DNA from: Trujillonella endophytica
Lineage (GTDB): Bacteria; Actinomycetota; Actinomycetes; Mycobacteriales; Geodermatophilaceae
Assembly: GCF_900110555.1 (NCBI RefSeq)
Contig: NZ_FOEE01000002.1
Coordinates: forward strand, 1 to 64,000
DNA: 64,000 nt
Direction of reading: 5' to 3'
The position numbers and the translations under genes are program-made. The notes under the pieces are model-generated. The model made no database searches and had not been told where the DNA came from. It saw only the letters and a program-made list of their open reading frames with translations. Positions 33,561 through 41,788 of the stretch are shown piece after piece (position 1 is the first letter of the stretch; each line of letters opens with the position of its first letter).

Positions 33561-33589
33561 ACTGTAACTGTGCTCACAGATTCGGACAA
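33561..33589 (-). promoter_or_regulatory. Promoter of the Liv operon
   Basis: On the minus strand, TTGTCC (33584-33589) and TACAGT (33561-33566) are separated by exactly 17 bp, placing the start of transcription about 33 nt before the livK ATG. CTGTGCTCACAG between the elements is a partial inverted repeat that could bind a regulator. Confidence 0.65.
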
Positions 33590-33693
33590 GGGTCTTCGCG
33601 CACCGGCGTGGCCGCCGGTCGCGCGGTACGGGAACACCCCGGCGCGACCGCCGGGGGTCGGCCGGCGGGGGTCGGCCGGCGGCGCCCGGACGC

Positions 33694-33738
33694 ACGACGG
33701 CTCCGGCCCCGCCGGGTGGCGGGGTCCGGAGCCGTCGT
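33694..33738 (-). terminator. Long terminator after the ALDH/SnoaL/ADH operon
   Basis: A 20-bp stem with a single bulged T (33694-33713 with 33718-33738) and a 4-nt loop lies 19 bp beyond the ALDH stop on the minus strand. Next to it is a GGGGGTCGGCCGGC direct duplication (33652-33680). The remaining part of this gap is the Liv promoter. Confidence 0.8.
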
Positions 33739-33756
33739 CGACACGGGCGGGGTGGA

Positions 33757-35226
33757 TCAGATGCCCTGGATCACCTTGGTCTCGAGGAACGCGCCGATGC
33801 CCTCCAGGCCGCCCTCGCGGCCGAGCCCGGATTGCTTGAACCCGCCGAAGGGCTGGGTCACGCACATCCCCCAGTCGTTGACGTAGATCTGGCCGGTGCG
33901 CACCCGGCGGGCCACGGACTCCCCCAGCGCCGGATCCGCGGTGAAGACCGCGCCGGAGAGCCCGTAGGGGCTGTCGTTGGCGATCCGCACGGCGTCGTCG
34001 ACCGTGTCGTAGGGGATGACCACGAGCACCGGACCGAAGATCTCCTCCTGGGCGATGCGCATCGAGTTGTCCACGTCGGCGAACAGGGTCGGCTGGACGT
34101 ACCAGCCGCGGTCCAGCCCCTCGGGGCGGCCGCCGCCGGTGACCAGCCGCGCGCCCTCCTCGATCCCGGTGCGGATGTAGCCCTCGACCCGCTCGCGCTG
34201 CCGCTCGGCGGCCAGCGGGCCGACCAGCACGCCCTCCTCCCGGGGGTCGCCCACCCGCACGGACTCCATGACGCCCCGGACGGCCTCGACAACCTCCTCC
34301 TGCCGGTCCCGCGGGACCACCAGCCTGGTGAGCGCGGCGCAGACCTGGCCGGAGTTGCCGATGTTGGCGAACGTGACCGTCTGGGCCACCGCGGCCACGT
34401 CGGCGTCGGGCAGCACGATGGCCGCGGACTTGCCGCCGAGTTCCAGCGTCACCCGCGCGATGCGCTCGCCGCACAGCTGCATGACGCGTCGCCCGGCGAC
34501 CGTGGACCCGGTGAAGGACACCTTGTCGACGTCGGGGTGGCGGACCAGGTGCTCGCCCACCTCGCGCCCGCCCGGCAGCACGCTGACCACGCCCTCGGGC
34601 AGCCCGGCGGCCTCCAGCGCCTCGGCCAGCACCAGCACCGACACCGGCCCCTCGGGCGCCGGCTTGAGGACGACGGTGCAGCCCGCCGCGAGCGCGGGAG
34701 CGATCTTCAGCGAGGCGGTCGCGACCGGCCCGTTCCACGGGATGATCACCGCGGCGACGCCGACCGGCTCGCGGACGACGGTGGCGATGGCGCCGTCGGG
34801 CAGCGCCCGCTGCTCCTCCAGCACGATCGTGCCGGCGAGGGTGGCGGCGTCGTCCCAGATGGCCGTGGCGTTGGCGTGGAACGCCTTGCTGATCATCTCC
34901 GGGGCACCGATCTCGGCGGTGAAGGACGCCTCCATCTCCGGGATGCGCCGGCCGACCTCCTCGGCGACGCGGCGCAGCGCGGCCGCCCGCTCCGCCGGGG
35001 CCATCCGGGGCCAGGGCCCCTCGTCGAAGGCGCGCCGGGCGGCGGCCACGGCGGCGTCCATGTCGGCCGGACCGGCGGCCGGGACGGTCGCGACGACCTC
35101 CTCGGTGATCGGTGACACCACCTCGATCACCTCGTCGGTGGCCGGGGGTACCCACCGGCCACCGACGAAGAGCTTGTCGAACGAGCGCACGCCGCTGTCG
35201 GCTCGCTCCTGCACGGCGTTGCTCAT
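33757..35226 (-). CDS. Aldehyde dehydrogenase of the ring-opening module
   Basis: The 489-residue ALDH has Asn165 (IIPWNGP), Glu262 (LELGGKS) and nucleophile Cys296 (GNSGQVCAALTR). It oxidises an aldehyde to the acid with NAD(P). I chose ATG 35226, with AGAGG about 7 nt upstream, over the GTG at 35244. It is the last gene after a SnoaL-like protein and an NDMA-type alcohol dehydrogenase. In the proposed pathway it takes an omega-oxo acid to the diacid, equivalent to ChnE in cyclohexanol degradation. Confidence 0.92.
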   Translation of the reverse strand: MSNAVQERADSGVRSFDKLFVGGRWVPPATDEVIEVVSPITEEVVATVPAAGPADMDAAVAAARRAFDEGPWPRMAPAERAAALRRVAEEVGRRIPEMEASFTAEIGAPEMISKAFHANATAIWDDAATLAGTIVLEEQRALPDGAIATVVREPVGVAAVIIPWNGPVATASLKIAPALAAGCTVVLKPAPEGPVSVLVLAEALEAAGLPEGVVSVLPGGREVGEHLVRHPDVDKVSFTGSTVAGRRVMQLCGERIARVTLELGGKSAAIVLPDADVAAVAQTVTFANIGNSGQVCAALTRLVVPRDRQEEVVEAVRGVMESVRVGDPREEGVLVGPLAAERQRERVEGYIRTGIEEGARLVTGGGRPEGLDRGWYVQPTLFADVDNSMRIAQEEIFGPVLVVIPYDTVDDAVRIANDSPYGLSGAVFTADPALGESVARRVRTGQIYVNDWGMCVTQPFGGFKQSGLGREGGLEGIGAFLETKVIQGI

Positions 35227-35256
35227 GCTGGTCCTCTCAGACACGGGTCCGCGGGT

Positions 35257-35700
35257 TCAGGCATCGAACCCGTCCATCTCGGGCGGGGTGAGGGCGGAGA
35301 TGCGGCGGGAGGCGATGCGCCACCCGTCCGCGGTCCGCCGGTAGACGTCCTCGTTGAGCGCGATCGCCCGGAACGCCGCGCCGGTCTTCGTGTGCCCCTC
35401 GGAGAACACGTAGTTGGTGCCGCGGGCGGTCGCCCCGTCGTCGTCGAGGTCCACGACGTGGTTGGTGATGACGTGGAACTGGTCGGCGATGGCCGCGGCG
35501 TCGCGCTCGAAGAACGCGAGGATCGCCGCGCGCCCCTCCAGGCGCTCGAGGCCGACGGGCGAGGCGTCCCAGACGGCGTCGTCGGTGAAGGCCGACAGCG
35601 CCTCGGCGGGGTCGAAGCGGTCCAGCCCGCGGGCGTAGACGTGCGTGGCCCGCTGGATGTCGAGCAGGTCCGCGGTGCGCGAGTCGGTCGTGGTGGTCAT
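35257..35700 (-). CDS. SnoaL/NTF2-like protein
   Basis: The 147-residue protein has the SnoaL-like order: helix DIQRATHVYARGLDRFDPAE, DAVWDASP, a sheet segment HVVDLDDDGATARGTNYVF and an ending DGWRIASRRISALT. Members with this arrangement often appear as small dehydratase- or isomerase-like proteins near dehydrogenases. It lies 8 bp after the alcohol dehydrogenase stop and 30 bp before the ALDH start, so it is within the operon. Reaction unknown. Confidence 0.8.
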   Translation of the reverse strand: MTTTTDSRTADLLDIQRATHVYARGLDRFDPAEALSAFTDDAVWDASPVGLERLEGRAAILAFFERDAAAIADQFHVITNHVVDLDDDGATARGTNYVFSEGHTKTGAAFRAIALNEDVYRRTADGWRIASRRISALTPPEMDGFDA

Positions 35701-35708
35701 CGCCGGCC

Positions 35709-36830
35709 TCAGTCGTCGTAGACGATGACGCCGCGGATGTTCTTGCCCGCGCGCATATCGGCGAAGGCCTCGTTGATGTCCTCGAGCTTGTAGGTCTTCG
35801 TGATCAGCTCGTCGAGCTTGAGCTCGCCCCGCTTGTAGAGGTCGGTCAGCAGCGGGACGTCGAGCCGGGACCGGGTGGAGCCGTAGAGGGTGCCCTGCAG
35901 CCGCTTGCCCGACATCGCGAAGGTGAACAGGTCGAACTCCACCTGCCGCTGCAGCACGGGCGCCGCCGAGGTGAGCACGATGACCCCGCCGCGACGGGTG
36001 AGCTGGTTGGCCTGCTCGACGATCTCCGGACCCGCGACGCCGACCGTGATGAGGACGCGGTCGGCACCCTGGCCGTCGGTCATCTGCGCGATCAGCTCCA
36101 TCGCCGCGGCGAAGTCGGCCACCGCATGGGTGGCGCCGAAGTCCTTGGCGACGTCGCGCTTGGAGGCCACCGGGTCGACCACGACGATGTTCTTGGCCCC
36201 GCGGTGCCGCGCCCCCTGGACGGCGTTCATGCCGACGCCGCCGACCCCGAGGACGACGACCGTGTCGTTCAGCTCGATCTCCGCCGCGTACACCGCCGAC
36301 CCCCAGCCGGTGGGCACGCCGCAGCCGATCAGCGAGGCCGGCATCAGCGGCATGTCCGCGTCGATCTTCACGACGCTGTCGAGCGGGGCGACGACGTACG
36401 GCGCGAACGTCCCCAGGTAGCTGAACGGGCCCACACCCTGGCCGCGGGCGTGGATGCGGTGGGTGCCGTCCGGCGCGAAGCCCCCGAGGACCCCGCCGCC
36501 CATCACGCACATCTGGGAGACCCCCGCGGCGCACATGCGGCACTTGCCGCACGAGGGCAGGAAGGACAGGACGACGTGGTCGCCGACCTCGACGTCGGTC
36601 ACGTCCGGCCCGACCTCGACGACCACGCCCGCGCCCTCGTGCCCGCCGAGGATCGGCCCCCAGCCCAGCGGGATGTCGCCGGTGTCGACGTGGTCATCGC
36701 TGTGGCAGATGCCCGACGAGGCCAGCTTGACCAGCACCTCACGGCTCTTGGGCGGGTCGAGCTCGATCTCCTCGACGCTCCATCCCGAGCGGGTCCCCGG
36801 CTCCCACAGCACTGCTCCGACGGTCTTCAC
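35709..36830 (-). CDS. NDMA-type (mycofactocin-associated) zinc alcohol dehydrogenase (1 of 2)
   Basis: This 373-residue medium-chain dehydrogenase has the catalytic zinc ligands Cys42 and His64-Glu65, the structural zinc cluster Cys94, 97, 100 and 108, and a Rossmann GVGGVGMNAVQGA. The length and the motifs ICHSDDHVDTGD and GCGVPTGWGSAV match the NDMA-dependent alcohol dehydrogenase family, which keeps NAD bound and depends on mycofactocin for reoxidation. GTG 36830 has GGGAG upstream; the longer frame to 36959 lacks one. With the adjacent ALDH it would oxidise a primary alcohol to the acid. Confidence 0.88.
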   Translation of the reverse strand: MKTVGAVLWEPGTRSGWSVEEIELDPPKSREVLVKLASSGICHSDDHVDTGDIPLGWGPILGGHEGAGVVVEVGPDVTDVEVGDHVVLSFLPSCGKCRMCAAGVSQMCVMGGGVLGGFAPDGTHRIHARGQGVGPFSYLGTFAPYVVAPLDSVVKIDADMPLMPASLIGCGVPTGWGSAVYAAEIELNDTVVVLGVGGVGMNAVQGARHRGAKNIVVVDPVASKRDVAKDFGATHAVADFAAAMELIAQMTDGQGADRVLITVGVAGPEIVEQANQLTRRGGVIVLTSAAPVLQRQVEFDLFTFAMSGKRLQGTLYGSTRSRLDVPLLTDLYKRGELKLDELITKTYKLEDINEAFADMRAGKNIRGVIVYDD

Positions 36831-36981
36831 GCGTGCTCCCTCGCGTCGAACCCCGCCGGTCCAGGCCGGCGGGTGCGGTCCGGCGGGACGTCGTCGTCCC
36901 GGCCGGCGTGCTGTGACGGTAGGCACAGCCCCGCGCGACCCGCCAGGGTCTCTGCGCATGTTTCGCAGTTTTTGTGTCGGC

Positions 36982-37011
36982 TTGCATCCGAGCGCATCGT
37001 CCGCCTACTTT
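36982..37011 (+). promoter_or_regulatory. Promoter of the esterase/BVMO operon
   Basis: TTGCAT (36982-36987) and TACTTT (37006-37011) are 18 bp apart and lie in an AT-rich island inside the 244-bp divergent gap. Transcription would start near 37018, about 57 nt before the TTG start codon of the esterase. Confidence 0.5.
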
Positions 37012-37074
37012 TTTGTGGTCTGGCTCACACTTCCCGGCGGGCCACCGGCGGGCTCCCGGCGGAGGGCGAACCCC

Positions 37075-38016
37075 TTGGCACTCGACGACGCGACGACGGC
37101 GCTGCTCACCCAGCTGGCCGAGAGCGGCACCAAGCCGCTGCACGAGATGACCCCGCAGGAGGCCCGCGGCCTGACCGCCGCCCTGGGCGAGCTGTACGGC
37201 CCCGGCCCGGAGATGGCGCGGGTGGAGGACGTCGCGGCCCCCTCGCCGGACGGTCCGGACGTCCCGCTGCGCCTGCTCGTGCCCCGGGGCGAGGTGCGCG
37301 GCGTCGTCGTCTACCTGCACGGCGGCGGCTGGGTGATCGGCGCGCTGGACGAGTTCGAGACCCTCGGCCGGACGCTGGCCGAGCGGACCCGCTGCGCCGT
37401 CGTCATGGTCGACTACCGGCTGGCGCCGGAGCATCCCTTCCCGGCCGCGGTGGACGACTCGTGGACGGCTTTGCGGTGGGTCGACGAGCACCGGGAGCAG
37501 CTGGCCGGTGCCCGCGTTCCGCTCGTCGTCGCCGGCGACAGCGCCGGGGGGAACCTGGCCGCGATCCTCACGCAGCGGGCCCGCGCGGCGGGTGGCCCGG
37601 CGATCGCCCTGCAGGTCCTCGCCTATCCGGTGACCGACTGCGACCTGGACAACGCCAGCTACCGCGACCCGGCCAACCAGCTCCTGCTCAGCCGCGACTC
37701 GATGGTGTGGTTCTGGGACCTCTACGCGCCCGACCCCGACCAGCGGCGGCTCCCGGACGCCTGCCCCGCAAGGGCGGCGGACCTCGGCGGGCTGCCGCCC
37801 GCGGTCGTGCTCCTGGCCGAGCACGACGTGCTGCGCCAGGAGGGCCAGGCGTACGCCGACGCGCTGGCCCGGGCCGGCGTGCCGGTGCAGGCGCGGGTCT
37901 TCGAGGGCCAGATGCACGGCTTCTTCACCATGGTCAACGTCCTGCCGGGCAGCGCCGCGGGGATCGACCACGTCGCCGCCGCGGTCGATCGGGAGCTGAC
38001 CGCCCGACCCGCGTGA
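37075..38016 (+). CDS. HSL-family (GDXG) alpha/beta hydrolase, candidate lactone hydrolase
   Basis: The 313-residue esterase has the oxyanion motif HGGGW (82-86), nucleophile Ser156 in GDSAGGN, Asp251 (AEHDVL) and His281 (MHGF), a complete hormone-sensitive-lipase triad. Enzymes of this family include the monoterpene epsilon-lactone hydrolase of Rhodococcus. I selected the TTG at 37075, with GGAGGG 9 nt ahead; the frame is open further but without a ribosome site. It lies 68 bp ahead of the Baeyer-Villiger gene, so hydrolysis of the lactone or ester product is the likely job. Confidence 0.85.
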   Translation: MALDDATTALLTQLAESGTKPLHEMTPQEARGLTAALGELYGPGPEMARVEDVAAPSPDGPDVPLRLLVPRGEVRGVVVYLHGGGWVIGALDEFETLGRTLAERTRCAVVMVDYRLAPEHPFPAAVDDSWTALRWVDEHREQLAGARVPLVVAGDSAGGNLAAILTQRARAAGGPAIALQVLAYPVTDCDLDNASYRDPANQLLLSRDSMVWFWDLYAPDPDQRRLPDACPARAADLGGLPPAVVLLAEHDVLRQEGQAYADALARAGVPVQARVFEGQMHGFFTMVNVLPGSAAGIDHVAAAVDRELTARPA

Positions 38017-38083
38017 TCCGGGCACGACCCCGGCCGCGGCGGGCGTCGCCGCGACCGGGCACTCCGAGGGGGGAACGAGGCAG

Positions 38084-39754
38084 ATGAGCCAGACCGCATC
38101 CCGGCCGCCGGCGGCCACGGACACGAACAGCAGGGACGTCGACGCCGTCGTCGTCGGGGCCGGCCTGTCGGGGCTCTACCTGCTGCACCGGCTGCGCCGC
38201 CAGGGCCTGACCGTCCGGGTGTTCGAGGCCGGCGACGGGGTCGGGGGCACCTGGTACTGGAACCGGTACCCCGGCGCCCGCGTCGACGTGAAGAGCATGG
38301 ACTACAGCTACTCCTTCGACCCCGACCTGGAGCAGGACTGGGTGTGGACCGAGAAGTACCCGCCCCAGGAGGAGCTGCTCCGCTACCTCGAGCACGTGGC
38401 CGACCGGTTCGACCTGTACCGCGACATCCGGCTGGAGACCCGGGTCACCGAGGCGTCGTGGGACGACAGCACCGACCGCTGGCACGTGCGCACCGACCGC
38501 GGCGACCAGGTCACCGCCCAGTTCCTCGTCATGGCCACCGGCTGCCTGTCCGCCGCCAAGGTCCCCGAGGTCCCCGGGCTGGAGACGTTCCGCGGCCGCT
38601 GGTACCACACCGGCCACTGGCCCCGGGAGGGCGTGGACTTCTCCGGCCGGCGGGTCGGCGTGGTCGGCACCGGCTCCTCCGGCGTCCAGGCGATCCCGCT
38701 GATCGCCGAGCAGGCCACCGAGCTGACAGTCTTCCAGCGGACCCCGAACTTCGTGCTGCCCGCCCGCAACCACCCGATCGACCCCGAGCACCAGCGCTCG
38801 GTGAAGGCGCGGTACGGGGAGGTGCGCGAGGCCGCCCGGCAGTCCGCCTTCGGGATCGCGGTCCCGGCGCCGCAGAAGTCCGCCCTCGAGGCGTCGCCGG
38901 AGGAGCGGGAGTCCCGGTTCGAGCAGATCTGGTACGACGAGGACAACAACCTCGTCGACATGCTGACCAGCTACACCGACATGATCACCAGCCGCGAGGC
39001 GAACGACACCGCCGCGCAGTACGTCCGCGACCGCATCGCCGAGATCGTGGACGACCCGGAGGTCGCGGCGATGCTGCAGCCGACCGACCACCCGTTCGGG
39101 ACCAAGCGCCCCTGCCTCGGGACGAACTACTACGAGACGTTCAACCTGCCGCACGTCCGGCTCGTCGACGTGCGCCGGGACCCGATCGTCGAGATCACCC
39201 CGACGGGCCTGCGGACGGCGGCCGAGGACTTCGAGTTCGACGCGCTCGTCTTCGCCACCGGCTTCGACGCGATGACCGGCGCGCTCACCGCCGTCGACAT
39301 CCGCGGGAGGGACGGCGTCCTGCTGCGCGAGAAGTGGGCCGCCGGGCCGCGGACCTACCTCGGCCTCCAGGTCGCCGGCTTCCCCAACCTGTTCACGATC
39401 ACCGGGCCCGGCAGCCCCTCGGTGCTGTCGAACATGATGACGTCGATCGAGCAGCACGTGGAATGGGTCGGCGACGCGATCGGCGACCTGCGGGCCTGCG
39501 GACTGACCACCATCGAGGCGACCGTCGAGGCCGAGGACGCGTGGACCCGGCACGTCGACGAGGTCGGGCACACGACGCTCTACCCGACGGCCAACTCCTG
39601 GTACATGGGCGACAACGTGCCGGGCAAGCCGCGGGTGTTCATGCCCTACATCGGCGGCGTCGGCCCCTACCGGCAGCGGTGCACCGACGTCGCGGCCTGC
39701 GGCTACGAGGGCTTCGTGCGCTCCGCGGCGCGGCAGCCGGCCGCCGCCCGCTGA
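38084..39754 (+). CDS. Baeyer-Villiger monooxygenase (class B flavoprotein)
   Basis: The 556-residue flavoprotein has an FAD Rossmann motif GAGLSG (25-30), the Baeyer-Villiger fingerprint F-x-G-x-x-x-H-x-x-x-W-P as FRGRWYHTGHWP (169-180) and the NADPH motif GTGSSG (195-200). The closest described groups are cyclohexanone, cyclopentanone and monocyclic monoterpene ketone monooxygenases. It inserts one oxygen next to the ketone carbonyl, turning a cyclic ketone to a lactone using NADPH and O2. With the upstream esterase it forms a classical ketone-to-hydroxy-acid pair. Confidence 0.93.
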   Translation: MSQTASRPPAATDTNSRDVDAVVVGAGLSGLYLLHRLRRQGLTVRVFEAGDGVGGTWYWNRYPGARVDVKSMDYSYSFDPDLEQDWVWTEKYPPQEELLRYLEHVADRFDLYRDIRLETRVTEASWDDSTDRWHVRTDRGDQVTAQFLVMATGCLSAAKVPEVPGLETFRGRWYHTGHWPREGVDFSGRRVGVVGTGSSGVQAIPLIAEQATELTVFQRTPNFVLPARNHPIDPEHQRSVKARYGEVREAARQSAFGIAVPAPQKSALEASPEERESRFEQIWYDEDNNLVDMLTSYTDMITSREANDTAAQYVRDRIAEIVDDPEVAAMLQPTDHPFGTKRPCLGTNYYETFNLPHVRLVDVRRDPIVEITPTGLRTAAEDFEFDALVFATGFDAMTGALTAVDIRGRDGVLLREKWAAGPRTYLGLQVAGFPNLFTITGPGSPSVLSNMMTSIEQHVEWVGDAIGDLRACGLTTIEATVEAEDAWTRHVDEVGHTTLYPTANSWYMGDNVPGKPRVFMPYIGGVGPYRQRCTDVAACGYEGFVRSAARQPAAAR

Positions 39755-39762
39755 CCCCGCGG

Positions 39763-39808
39763 CCGGCGACGAGGGCCCCCTGCCGGGCGGGGTGGCCCTC
39801 GTCGCCGG
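39763..39808. terminator. Bidirectional terminator between BVMO and SDR
   Basis: A perfect 15-bp stem (39763-39777 with 39794-39808) and 16-nt loop lie in the convergent gap between the monooxygenase and the SDR. Confidence 0.75.
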
Positions 39809-39832
39809 AGAACCCGGGCGAACCGCGGGAGC

Positions 39833-40660
39833 TCAGATGAGCAGCGTGCCCATGTCGACGGGCAGCGCGGTGCCCGTGACGTACTTGGCCTCGTCGGACA
39901 GGAGGAACAGGACGGCGTCGGAGATGTCGCCGGGCTCCACCGGCCCGCGCTCCATGACGTTGGCCATCCAGCCGGGAGGGGCGTCGGCCTGCAGGTCCTT
40001 GGTGAAGAACTCGTTCTGGATCATCGGGGTCTGCACGCCCGCCGGGATGATGGTGTTGACCCGGATGCCGTGCGGGCCCAGCGCCATCGCGTAGTTGCGC
40101 ATGAGGGCGAGGACGCCGGACTTCGCCGCCCCGTAGGCCATGTGCCCCGGGTTGAGCATGTCGAGCTTGTAGGCCACGCCGCGGAAGCTCGACGTCGACC
40201 CGGTGAGGACGATGGCCCCGCCGTTGCCCCGCTGCACCAGACCGGGCGTCACCGCGCGCAGCGTGTAGAAGACGCCGCTGAGGTTGGTGGCGATCGTGTC
40301 GTGCCACGCGCTCATCCGCTGGGCGTGCGGGCCGGTCGAGGGCAGGATCCCGGCGTTGGCGCACACCAGGTCGATGTGCCCGAACCGCTCCTCGGCCTGC
40401 TTCACGGCCTCGTCGACCTCGCCGTCCTCCCGGACGTCGGCGATGATCCCGAGGAACTCGCGGCCGTGCCCGCGCACCAGCTTCTCGGTCTCCGCGAGGT
40501 CCTCCGGGGTGGACATCGCGTACTGCACCGACTCGAACTGCCGGGCCACGTCGACGACGACGACGTCGGCCCCCTCCGCCGCCAGCCGCACCGCGTGCGA
40601 CCGGCCCTGACCGCGGGCACCCCCGGTGACGAACGCGACCTTGCCGTCGAACCGACCCAT
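39833..40660 (-). CDS. Mycofactocin-coupled type SDR family oxidoreductase (4 of 4)
   Basis: This 275-residue SDR has TGGARGQGRSHAVRLAAEG, an acidic VVDVARQF, the inserted segment YAMSTPEDLAETEKLVR, CANAGILP, and catalytic YGAAK. It resembles carveol dehydrogenase, the founding member of the mycofactocin-coupled SDRs. It faces the Baeyer-Villiger gene, so it probably makes the cyclic ketone from the alcohol. AGGAGGAG precedes ATG 40660. The acidic stretch ends VARQ rather than DICAD, so it is the most diverged of the four copies. Confidence 0.86.
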   Translation of the reverse strand: MGRFDGKVAFVTGGARGQGRSHAVRLAAEGADVVVVDVARQFESVQYAMSTPEDLAETEKLVRGHGREFLGIIADVREDGEVDEAVKQAEERFGHIDLVCANAGILPSTGPHAQRMSAWHDTIATNLSGVFYTLRAVTPGLVQRGNGGAIVLTGSTSSFRGVAYKLDMLNPGHMAYGAAKSGVLALMRNYAMALGPHGIRVNTIIPAGVQTPMIQNEFFTKDLQADAPPGWMANVMERGPVEPGDISDAVLFLLSDEAKYVTGTALPVDMGTLLI

Positions 40661-40710
40661 GACTCCTCCTGTGTGTGTCTCTGGATCCCGGCCGGAGGCC
40701 GGGGCGTGCG

Positions 40711-41760
40711 TCAGGCGCCCGTGGGCGCGGGCAGGATCTCCGGCTGCGGCGTCGGCAGGGCGCGGATGGCCGGGACGACCTCCTTGCCCAGCCGCTCGAT
40801 GGCGGCGATCGTCTCGGCGGCGCTCATCGACGGCCACTGCGGGCGCAGCAGCAGGGGGTCCACCGGGAAGCGGGTGCACAACTCGGTGAGCGAGGCGATG
40901 ACCTCGGCGTCCGTGCCGAGCACCGCGTGCTCGCCGACCGTCCGCACGAAGTCCGCGTCGAGGTCGCTCGCGCTGCCGGCCTTGCCCATGCCCTTCTCGG
41001 CGTAGCTGAGGTACTTGCCCTTGGCCACGCGGGCGTACTCGACGATCGCCTCGTCCCGGCTGTCGGCGACCAGCACGTTGCGGCGCACCGGCTGCGGGCC
41101 GAACGGCTTGCCGCGCGCGGCGAAGCCCTCCCGGACCGCGGCGAAGCGCTCCTCGATCTCGTCGTAGGTGGCCTCCGGGGTCACCGGGAAGGCGTCCCCG
41201 AGGCGGCCGGCGCGGCGGGCGCCGGCGACGCTCTGGGCGCCGACCCAGATCGGCGGGTGCGGCGACTGGACGGGCTTGAGGTGGGGCCGGACGCCCTCGA
41301 GCTGCCAGAACCGGCCGTGGTGGGTGACCTCGTCCTGCGTCCAGAGCTTGACCAGCAGCTCGAGGATCTCGTCGGTGCGCGCGGCGCGCTCCTTGAACGG
41401 GATCCCGAGGTAGTCGAACTCCTCGGGCCGGTAGCCGATGCCCGCGCCGAAGACCAGCCGGCCCTCGGTGACGACGTCCAGCGTCGCGAGCTCCTCGGCG
41501 AGCATCACCGGGTGGTACAGCGGCGCGATCATGATCTGGGTGGCCAGCCGCGTGCTCCGGTCGCAGTCGGCGGCGAGGCGGGCCAGCAGCGGCACCGGCT
41601 GCAGCCAGCGCAGCTCCCCGTAGAGGAAGTGCTGGCCGATGGCGATGTACGTCATCCCGTTGCGCTGGGCGGCCTCGACGATGCGCCGCACGTCGTCGAA
41701 CTGCTGGGCGGGACTGACGGACGACGGGACGTCGGAGAGCAGCATGCCGACGGCGACCAT
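40711..41760 (-). CDS. LLM-class flavin-dependent oxidoreductase
   Basis: The 349-residue protein is a luciferase-like TIM barrel: TYIAIGQHFLYGELRWLQPV, ATQIMIAPLYHPVMLAEELA, LDVVTEGRLVFGAGIGYRPE and PIWVGAQS. Such enzymes use FMNH2 or F420H2. In actinobacteria many are F420-dependent reductases or dehydrogenases. It lies in the module between a mycofactocin-type SDR and an acyl-CoA dehydrogenase and could reduce an enone, as carvone reductase does, or act as a monooxygenase; sequence alone does not decide. The ATG is at 41760. Confidence 0.85.
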   Translation of the reverse strand: MVAVGMLLSDVPSSVSPAQQFDDVRRIVEAAQRNGMTYIAIGQHFLYGELRWLQPVPLLARLAADCDRSTRLATQIMIAPLYHPVMLAEELATLDVVTEGRLVFGAGIGYRPEEFDYLGIPFKERAARTDEILELLVKLWTQDEVTHHGRFWQLEGVRPHLKPVQSPHPPIWVGAQSVAGARRAGRLGDAFPVTPEATYDEIEERFAAVREGFAARGKPFGPQPVRRNVLVADSRDEAIVEYARVAKGKYLSYAEKGMGKAGSASDLDADFVRTVGEHAVLGTDAEVIASLTELCTRFPVDPLLLRPQWPSMSAAETIAAIERLGKEVVPAIRALPTPQPEILPAPTGA

Positions 41761-41788
41761 GGCGGGCCTCTTCTCTGGTGGGGGCGGG